From WJMT01 sp964445575 (GTDB lineage Bacteria > Acidobacteriota > Aminicenantia > Aminicenantales > Aminicenantaceae), in assembly GCA_964445575.1 (NCBI GenBank), contig CAYULB010000065.1, forward strand, positions 1 to 11,558: DNA of 11,558 bases, written 5' to 3'. Below, in pieces: positions 1 to 5,185 of this stretch (positions are counted from its first letter, which is position 1; the number at the start of each line of letters is the position of its first letter). The notes under the pieces were generated by a model. That model did no database searches and had not been told where the DNA came from. It saw only the letters and a program-made list of their open reading frames with translations. A program made the translations under genes and the position numbers.

Positions 1-10
1 TACTGTTTTT

Positions 11-28
11 ATGGAATAATCCAGGTTA
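11..28 (+). repeat. Short interspersed repeat, right-end type, upstream of serS
   Basis: ATGGAATAATCCAGGTTA. Its last 15 nt are the exact reverse complement of the first 15 nt of the repeat at 1559-1578. It is preceded by a T-run like the copies at 10236 and 11532. A left-end partner, if there is one, would lie outside the window. Confidence 0.6.
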
Positions 29-32
29 ATCA

Positions 33-61
33 TTCACAATTCACTTTTTTTATAATATAAT
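33..61 (+). promoter_or_regulatory. Putative sigma-70 promoter of serS, giving a leaderless mRNA
   Basis: TTCACA (33-38), a 17-nt spacer, then TATAAT (56-61). Initiation about 7 nt downstream would fall at 68-69, on the serS ATG itself. A second overlapping TATAAT lies at 51-56. The -35 hexamer sits inside a two-unit heptamer repeat (31-44), and the 15-nt repeat end at 14-28 lies just upstream. The region is AT-rich, so a chance match is possible. Confidence 0.45.
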
Positions 62-68
62 TTGCCAC

Positions 69-1340
69 ATGTTGGATAACAAATATGTTCAGGAAAATGT
101 GGATCTGGTGAGGAAAAAGATCTCCTCACGGGGGATAGACCTTGACCTCTCCGAATTTCTCAGTCTCACTGAGGAGAAAAAGAAATTCTTGATAAAAATT
201 GAGGACCTCCGCCATAAGCTGAATAAAAATTCAAAATTGATAGGAAAATTGAAGCACAAAGGAGAGGATGCTTCCTCACTGATCGATGAGATGAAACATG
301 TTTCCACGGAGATAAAGAGAAATGAAGATGAATTTAAGGAAATAGAGAGAAAAATAAACCATATCCTTTTGAATATTCCCAATCTTCCCCATGAATCTGT
401 GCCTGTAGGAAAAGAAGATTCATCCAATAAGAAATTGAGGGAGTCAGGGAAAAAGCCTGAATTTGATTTCAAACCCAAGCCCCATTGGGAGATCGGTGAA
501 AAACTAGGGATTCTTGATTTTAAAAGGGCTGCCAAAATAGCGGGTTCCCGATTTGCTGTTTATAAAGGACTGGGAGCGCGGCTGGAAAGAGCATTGATAA
601 ATTTTATGCTAGATATTCACATCAAAGAAAATGAATTTGAGGAAACGCTCCCTCCTTTTATTGCCAATAAGCAGAGCCTGCTTGGCACTGGAAATCTTCC
701 TAAGTTTGAACAAGACCTTTTCAAGCTCAAAGGTTATGACTGGTATTTGGTCCCTACGGCTGAAGTGCCGCTGACCAATCTGTTTCGGGATGAGATTCTG
801 GAACCCGGAGTGCTGCCCAAAAGGTTTGTGGCTTACACACCCTGTTTTCGAAGTGAAGCCGGCTCCTATGGAAAGGATGTCCGCGGCCTTATCCGGCAGC
901 ATCAGTTCAATAAAGTGGAGCTCATGAGCTTTACGATTCCTGAAGAATCTTACCAGGAGCTGGAAAAGATAACTCTTTATGCAGAGAAAGTACTGAAAGA
1001 GCTGGGGCTTCATTATCGGGTGGTCAGTCTGTGCACCGGGGAGCTGGGGTTTGCTGGAGCGAAAACTTATGATTTGGAGCTCTGGATGCCTTTCAGAAAT
1101 GATTATGTGGAAATTTCGTCCTGTACAAATTGCGAGGAATTTCAGGCAAGACGTGCCAATATCAGGTTCAGAAGAGAAAAGGACTCTAAGCCTGAATTTG
1201 TTCATACCCTGAATGGTTCAGGAGTTGCCGTAGGGAGAACAGTCGGTTCTATCCTGGAGACTTTTCAGCAAGAGGATGGAAGTGTTCAAATTCCGAAAGT
1301 GCTTCATCCCTATATGCACGGAGTTAATGAAATAACCTGA
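69..1340 (+). CDS. serS: Seryl-tRNA synthetase (class II), 423 aa
   Basis: Charges tRNA-Ser with serine via seryl-adenylate, in the cytoplasm. The N-terminal ~105 residues are the charged, Lys/Glu-rich coiled-coil arm that grips the long variable arm of tRNA-Ser. The class II core follows: the TAE serine-binding loop at 230-232, motif 2 around 258-286 (PCFRSEAGSYGKD then RQHQFNKVE), and motif 3 around 382-408 (NGSGVAVGR, with the invariant Arg at 390, and ETFQQEDG). The length of 423 aa is normal and the gene looks complete. The start at 69 gives the usual opening, MLDNKYVQEN. No Shine-Dalgarno precedes it; a good promoter ends 7 nt upstream, so the message may be leaderless. tRNA-Ser(UGA) follows 46 nt downstream. 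The identification is near certain. Confidence 0.98.
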   Translation: MLDNKYVQENVDLVRKKISSRGIDLDLSEFLSLTEEKKKFLIKIEDLRHKLNKNSKLIGKLKHKGEDASSLIDEMKHVSTEIKRNEDEFKEIERKINHILLNIPNLPHESVPVGKEDSSNKKLRESGKKPEFDFKPKPHWEIGEKLGILDFKRAAKIAGSRFAVYKGLGARLERALINFMLDIHIKENEFEETLPPFIANKQSLLGTGNLPKFEQDLFKLKGYDWYLVPTAEVPLTNLFRDEILEPGVLPKRFVAYTPCFRSEAGSYGKDVRGLIRQHQFNKVELMSFTIPEESYQELEKITLYAEKVLKELGLHYRVVSLCTGELGFAGAKTYDLELWMPFRNDYVEISSCTNCEEFQARRANIRFRREKDSKPEFVHTLNGSGVAVGRTVGSILETFQQEDGSVQIPKVLHPYMHGVNEIT

Positions 1341-1345
1341 GATTT

Positions 1346-1374
1346 TTGCCAACCAGAAGTAAAAATGTTAGACT
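1346..1374 (+). promoter_or_regulatory. Possible promoter for tRNA-Ser(UGA)
   Basis: TTGCCA (1346-1351), a 17-nt spacer, then TAGACT (1369-1374), in the short gap between the serS stop and the tRNA. Initiation near 1381 would give a 5' leader of about 6 nt. The -10 is a weak match (4 of 6), and read-through from serS is also possible. Confidence 0.3.
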
Positions 1375-1386
1375 AGTATTTCTTGA

Positions 1387-1473
1387 GGAGGGATGGCCGA
1401 GTGGCTGAAGGCGGCGGTCTTGAAAACCGCTTCACGAGCAATCGTGACGGGGGTTCGAATCCCTCTCCCTCCG
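1387..1473 (+). tRNA. tRNA-Ser(UGA)
   Basis: A complete class II tRNA cloverleaf. The acceptor GGAGGGA (1387-1393) pairs with TCCCTCC (1466-1472), and the discriminator is G1473. The anticodon stem GCGGT/ACCGC encloses the loop CTTGAAA with anticodon TGA at 1421-1423, which reads UCA and related UCN codons. The long variable arm (CACGA/TCGTG) is typical of serine tRNAs. The T arm GGGGG-TTCGAAT-CCCTC has one G-T pair. The CCA end is not encoded (G is followed by TTT), so a CCA-adding enzyme would be needed. It lies directly behind the synthetase that charges it. Confidence 0.97.
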
Positions 1474-1558
1474 TTTGAACCGTCCCATTGCCTGTCCAAA
1501 ATGAGCTTTAATCATTATTTGATTCATGACTTCATACAATTTTCTTTTTTGGTCTTTT

Positions 1559-1578
1559 TAACCTGGATTATTCACGAG
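1559..1578 (+). repeat. Short interspersed repeat, left-end type
   Basis: TAACCTGGATTATTCACGAG, identical over all 20 nt to 11381-11400 and 18 of 20 to 9803-9822. It lies 22 nt from the stop codon of the minus-strand lipid kinase gene. A degenerate inverse (ATTCCAGGATTTT) follows at about 1603, overlapping the end of that gene. Confidence 0.7.
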
Positions 1579-1600
1579 TCAAGAAAGCCTCACAGAGAAA

Positions 1601-2524
1601 TTATTCCAGGATTTTTAGGGCTGAAGGAATCACAGAGACTTTGAATTCTTTGACCCCATGGATGATTTTTCCATCATACTGGATATTTATGGGCTGATCA
1701 GAGCAGCCGGAAAAACTTTTCCCGGACACAAATTGAATTTCTTTTTTGTGGAGGTGCTTTTGTTTCCAGACAGAGTAAGCAACCCGGGTGGTGTGAATCA
1801 AGGATTTTGTGTAGACAATGCTGCAGTTTATTTTTCCATCAAAGGGGGAGGCAAAGGGGCATACCCTCAGTCCGCCGGCATAGGAAGGGACATTTGAGAA
1901 GACCATGATTGAAAACTTGCAGTTCTTTTGAAAATTTTCACTGGACAAATTCAATCTCATAGGGATTTTATTCTTTTTGAAAGAATACCTGGCTCCTAAA
2001 AAGCCTGCCAAGGTCTGGAATGATTTCCCCAATTTTGCCTGAATAGGGTGGCGTTTCCAGTATTGGGATATGAATTGATTGATGGTAGCTCCCAATCCAA
2101 GGCTTAAAGACCCTACAAAAAATGTTTTTTTTGGGTTTTTTTTTGTCTCAAGAAGGCAAATATCCATCTGATGAGTTTTGGCTTTTTTTAAGGATTTGAT
2201 TATGGATTCAATAGACCTGTTTCCTAAGGAAAAAGCGACATCGTTTGCTGAGCCTGTGGGTATCATGCAGAGAGCCGGATCATAAGGAGTTTTATGAACT
2301 TCAGAAGCGGTGATCTGGAAAGAGGTATCTCCTCCCACCACCATAAGGACTTCAAATGATCCTGCTTTTTCCTTGGCAAGCTGTTTGAGATGTGTTTCTG
2401 AAGCAGACTCAAACCAGTGGAAAGACAGGGAATTCTTTTTTAACATAGATTTTATAAACTCTTTTTTTTTCAAAGCCAGTCCCCGGCCTGAAGACGGGTT
2501 GAATAAGACAGCAATTTTTTCCAT
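1601..2524 (-). CDS. Diacylglycerol kinase / YegS-like lipid kinase family protein, 307 aa
   Basis: A member of the DAGK catalytic family, cytosolic kinases that phosphorylate membrane lipids with ATP; the substrate cannot be told from sequence. The opening IAVLFNPSSGRG (residues 4-15) is the family's first nucleotide-binding strand and turn. VVGGD at 62-66 and IPTGSANDVA at 88-97 correspond to the usual GGDGT and LPxGTxNDFA motifs. SNVPSYAGGLRVCPFASPFDG (about 210-230) is the second-domain signature, and a DGK at 284-286 sits where many members have DGE. There is no signal peptide or membrane segment, and the length is normal. Oddities are GGDTS in place of GGDGT and the missing DGE glutamate, so activity may be altered. 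The gene stands alone, facing the serS/tRNA block. The family is sure; the substrate and activity are not. Confidence 0.85.
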   Translation of the reverse strand: MEKIAVLFNPSSGRGLALKKKEFIKSMLKKNSLSFHWFESASETHLKQLAKEKAGSFEVLMVVGGDTSFQITASEVHKTPYDPALCMIPTGSANDVAFSLGNRSIESIIKSLKKAKTHQMDICLLETKKNPKKTFFVGSLSLGLGATINQFISQYWKRHPIQAKLGKSFQTLAGFLGARYSFKKNKIPMRLNLSSENFQKNCKFSIMVFSNVPSYAGGLRVCPFASPFDGKINCSIVYTKSLIHTTRVAYSVWKQKHLHKKEIQFVSGKSFSGCSDQPINIQYDGKIIHGVKEFKVSVIPSALKILE

Positions 2525-2535
2525 TTGAGTTCATC

Positions 2536-2545
2536 ATTATAACAC
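2536..2545 (-). promoter_or_regulatory. Possible extended -10 for the lipid kinase gene
   Basis: On the minus strand, TGT followed by TATAAT (hexamer at 2541-2536) reads as an extended -10 ending 11 nt before the ATG. Initiation here would leave a leader of only ~5 nt without a Shine-Dalgarno. No convincing -35 is visible at the right distance, so confidence is low. Confidence 0.25.
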
Positions 2546-2633
2546 AGTTTATGGGACTATTCATGATTCACTTTGGATGGGATAGTCGGGAAGGTAAAAA
2601 ATGGTGATTGAGGTGGGAAATAGTAAGCTGCCG

Positions 2634-2662
2634 TTGACAAAATCCTATAGATACTATAGAAT
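2634..2662 (+). promoter_or_regulatory. Strong sigma-70 promoter of a small transcription unit
   Basis: A perfect TTGACA (2634-2639), a 17-nt spacer, and TAGAAT (2657-2662, 5 of 6). This is the best promoter match in the window. Initiation near 2669 gives a ~20-nt leader carrying the GAGGAGG Shine-Dalgarno at 2679-2685. Confidence 0.65.
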
Positions 2663-2689
2663 TAATAAAAAATTAAATGAGGAGGAAAA

Positions 2690-2795
2690 ATGAAAAGGTT
2701 CACATTACCCAGAGTCGCTCACTGTGCAGAAGGCTGTACGAACAAATCCTGAGTATGATGTAAAACTGCTTATCCGGATCAAAAAATATCTATAA
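2690..2795 (+). CDS. Small ORF, apparently frameshifted (about 34 aa if restored), function unknown
   Basis: An excellent Shine-Dalgarno (GAGGAGG, 2679-2685) precedes ATG 2690. Read literally, the frame gives a 20-residue peptide with two cysteines and stops at 2752. The +1 frame is open from 2694 to the TAA at 2793-2795 and ends in protein-like sequence (residues such as NPEYDVKLLIRIKKYL), with its stop at the first base of the terminator stem. Removing one A from the AAAA run at 2693-2696 would join the ATG to this frame, giving about 34 residues. The causes could be an assembly error, a true frameshift mutation, recoding, or an sRNA with no coding role. No known family is recognised. Confidence 0.35.
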
Positions 2796-2832
2796 AGCCC
2801 TGCTTTCTTAAAGAAGAAGGAGGGCTTTTTTT
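2795..2832 (+). terminator. Rho-independent terminator of the small unit
   Basis: AAGCCCT (2795-2801) pairs with AGGGCTT (2821-2827). Inside it, after one bulged G, CTTTCTT (2803-2809) pairs with AAGAAGG (2814-2820, one G-T pair) around the loop AAAG. Seven Ts follow from 2826. The stem is about 14 bp, and this is the clearest terminator in the window. Confidence 0.85.
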
Positions 2833-2838
2833 ATCAGT

Positions 2839-2867
2839 TTAAATTATTGATCAAAAAATGGTAGAAT
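2839..2867 (+). promoter_or_regulatory. Possible weak promoter for tRNA-Ser(GCU)
   Basis: TTAAAT (2839-2844), a 17-nt spacer, then TAGAAT (2862-2867). The -35 is poor. It is offered because the terminator ending at 2832 means this tRNA needs its own promoter in the 58-nt gap. Confidence 0.25.
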
Positions 2868-2890
2868 AAATTTGATTTTGTTAAAAAGTC

Positions 2891-2984
<94 letters not shown>

Positions 2985-3023
2985 TTTTTTTTATAAAAAG
3001 CCCTGAAAAAAAAGCGGGATCCC

Positions 3024-4160
3024 ATGAAGATAAGAACAATCACTACCGGGTTTAACCTTGAACTTCCTGTTTCTGAAACACAGATCAAAAAAGTCGCTGG
3101 TTTCACAAATCGGGTAAAGCATAAATTTATTGAAAAAGGTTATGATGTTCAGACTGTGCGGCTTGTGACGCAGCCGTGGGAGGAATATTTTTCCTCGCCC
3201 CACCAGATGAGAGACCTGGTAAAGGGATTCGAAAGAATTTGCTTGGATAACAAGATCGATTACTTCAATTTGGGGACCACCTACCACTCCCAAAACATTC
3301 CTTTCATCTATGAATTAATAAAGCTGAGTTCCACTGGATTTTGTACGGTTATGGTCGCTGATAGGGAAAAAATCAATTATGAAGAAGCTCAAAAAACCGC
3401 AGAGCTGATTAAAAAACTTGCCTTTATTGAGAAAAATGGATTTGCTAACTTGAGATTTGCTGCTATTTTCAACACCAAACCCGGCAGCCCTTTTTATCCT
3501 GCGGCCTATCATAAAGGTCCTGTTTCGTTCGGAATCGGGGCTGAAAACAGTGATTTGGTTTATAAGGCTTTTTCCAGAGCAAAAAACATACAGGATGCTG
3601 AAAATCAGCTCAAAATGATACTGGAAGATGAATTTTTAAACTTAGAAGAGATTGCAGAAAGCATAAGCAGGGAAGAGGGCATCCTGTACAATGGCCTTGA
3701 TGTGTCTATTGCCAGCTCGGTCCATAAGAATGAAAGCACTGCTTATGCTTTTGAGAAGCTGGGACTGGGGCGGTTTGGGGAAGTGGGGACCTTAGCTGTG
3801 GCAAAATGCTTGACCGACGGCCTGAGTAAGCTGGAAGTAAAAAAATGTGGTTATTCAGGACTCATGCTCCCGGTTCTGGAAGATTTTGGCTTGGCAGAGA
3901 GAAATAAAGAAAAAGCCTTTAATCTAACCAATATCCTGCTTTATTCAGCTGTATGCGGGACCGGGCTGGACACCATTCCTCTTCCCGGAGATGTGTCTTC
4001 ACAGAAATTATATGCTCTTTTATTGGACATTGCTTCTCTTTCTATTAAGCTGGATAAGCCCTTATCAGCAAGGTTAATGCCAATTCCCCAAAAAAAATCA
4101 GGCGATATGACATCATTTTTATTTGATTATTTTGCCAATACTGAGATAATGAATATATAA
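3024..4160 (+). CDS. DUF711 (UPF0210-like) family protein, 378 aa
   Basis: Recognised from the DUF711 family signatures in order: a polar segment around residues 143-163 ending in the PFYPAAYH stretch, followed by a glycine-rich FGIG; CGYSGLMLPVLED at 275-287; CGTGLDTIPLPGD at 311-323; and LDKPLSARLMPIP at 343-355. No signal peptide or membrane segment is visible, so it should be cytosolic. The biochemical function of DUF711 is not established, to my knowledge. The conserved Cys275, Cys311 and Asp residues could be part of an active site, but that is inference. The ATG at 3024 has only a weak GGGAT upstream; it gives the expected family start (a beta strand, KIRTITTGF). It begins 39 nt after the tRNA and is followed 20 nt later by the GAF gene, probably in one operon. 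Confidence 0.85.
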   Translation: MKIRTITTGFNLELPVSETQIKKVAGFTNRVKHKFIEKGYDVQTVRLVTQPWEEYFSSPHQMRDLVKGFERICLDNKIDYFNLGTTYHSQNIPFIYELIKLSSTGFCTVMVADREKINYEEAQKTAELIKKLAFIEKNGFANLRFAAIFNTKPGSPFYPAAYHKGPVSFGIGAENSDLVYKAFSRAKNIQDAENQLKMILEDEFLNLEEIAESISREEGILYNGLDVSIASSVHKNESTAYAFEKLGLGRFGEVGTLAVAKCLTDGLSKLEVKKCGYSGLMLPVLEDFGLAERNKEKAFNLTNILLYSAVCGTGLDTIPLPGDVSSQKLYALLLDIASLSIKLDKPLSARLMPIPQKKSGDMTSFLFDYFANTEIMNI

Positions 4161-4180
4161 TTAAAAAAAGGGTGGGTTTA

Positions 4181-5182
4181 ATGGTCAATGAAAACGAATA
4201 TAAAATCCTGGATGAATACTTAGAGCTTTCCTTGTTTGCTGACATTGAGCTGGGATTAGCTGCCGCGCGTAAAATCAATGAAGCTATGGATCAGGTCATG
4301 GAAAGAATAGAAGAACTTCTTTCTCCGGTCACCTGGTCTCTTATTCTTCACGACACAAAAAGAGATGTTCTTTATTTTAAACAGGCTAAAGGCAGGAATG
4401 CTGAAAGATTGGAAGGAAAGGACATCCCAAAAAAGAAAGGAGTGGCAAGCTGGGTATTCCAAAACAAAAAAAACATTTTGGTTAAGGATGTCACCAAGGA
4501 AGCCAGGTATCACCATTATATAGAAAAGTTAACCGGATTTAAAATCCAATCTGTACTAGGAGTCCCGGTTAAAGTCAATGATAATGTCATAGGGGTCATA
4601 GAGTTACTGAATAAGGCAGGGAAAGAAAGATATAAGCCAGAAGATTTAAGAGTGCTCCAGACTGTTGTGGATTATGCTGCTTTAGCTGTAGAAAAGATCT
4701 ATTACTTAGGGGCTGTAGAAAACATGGCAAGGATTGAGCCCTTGACTGGTCTGCTGAATCCAAAAAATTTTATCCAGACCGTAGAGAGAGAATCTGAAAG
4801 ATGCAAGCGTTATGGACGGCCTTTGACTCTTATGACTGTTGCTGTCAAGAATTTGGAGGACATCCATAAAAAGCACGGAGCTGATATGAGGGACCAGGTG
4901 CTCAAGAATATAGCTGAAAATTTAAAAAACAATGTAAGAAAAATCGATACCCTTTCAAGGCTTAAAGATAATAAGTTTGCTGTCCTTATGCCCAACACAA
5001 AAAAACATGAAGCAGAGAATGTAAGACAAAGGATCCTCAAACTGTCCAAAAAAGGCATCAAGAAAAAAAAGAAAGGGGAAGTCAATTATTCTTTAGAGAT
5101 AGACATGAGATCAGTGGGCCCGAAGGATGTATCAGAGCTTAAAGAAGTAGTATCTGATGAATCCAAAGCTAAGGGGGCTTAG
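4181..5182 (+). CDS. GAF domain protein with a degenerate GGDEF domain, 333 aa
   Basis: The N-terminal GAF domain (about residues 30-172) shows the typical GVASWVFQNKKNILVKDV, QSVLGVPVKVNDNVIGVIELLNK and LQTVVDYAALAVE segments. It is a small-ligand or signal-sensing fold. The C-terminal half (about 175-330) is a diguanylate-cyclase fold: PLTGLLNPKNF at 187-197 and RYGRPLTLMTV. However, the GGDEF signature reads KDNKF at 262-266, and the Mg-binding Asp of the first strand is replaced (TVAVKNLED). The RxxD inhibitory site is not seen either. It should not make c-di-GMP; a binding or structural role is more likely. ATG 4181 was chosen because GGGTGGG precedes it; a GTG at 4172 is in frame but has no proper ribosome site. 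It is soluble, with no transmembrane segment, and probably co-transcribed with the DUF711 gene. Confidence 0.85.
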   Translation: MVNENEYKILDEYLELSLFADIELGLAAARKINEAMDQVMERIEELLSPVTWSLILHDTKRDVLYFKQAKGRNAERLEGKDIPKKKGVASWVFQNKKNILVKDVTKEARYHHYIEKLTGFKIQSVLGVPVKVNDNVIGVIELLNKAGKERYKPEDLRVLQTVVDYAALAVEKIYYLGAVENMARIEPLTGLLNPKNFIQTVERESERCKRYGRPLTLMTVAVKNLEDIHKKHGADMRDQVLKNIAENLKNNVRKIDTLSRLKDNKFAVLMPNTKKHEAENVRQRILKLSKKGIKKKKKGEVNYSLEIDMRSVGPKDVSELKEVVSDESKAKGA

Positions 5183-5185
5183 GAA

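Noticed and set aside
609..1205. 198-codon minus-strand ORF inside serS
   Set aside because: It is antisense to the conserved class II core; serS is unmistakable in the other strand.
1393..1644. 83-codon plus-strand ORF starting within tRNA-Ser(UGA)
   Set aside because: It begins inside the tRNA and overlaps the end of the lipid kinase gene on the other strand; there is no coding signal of its own.
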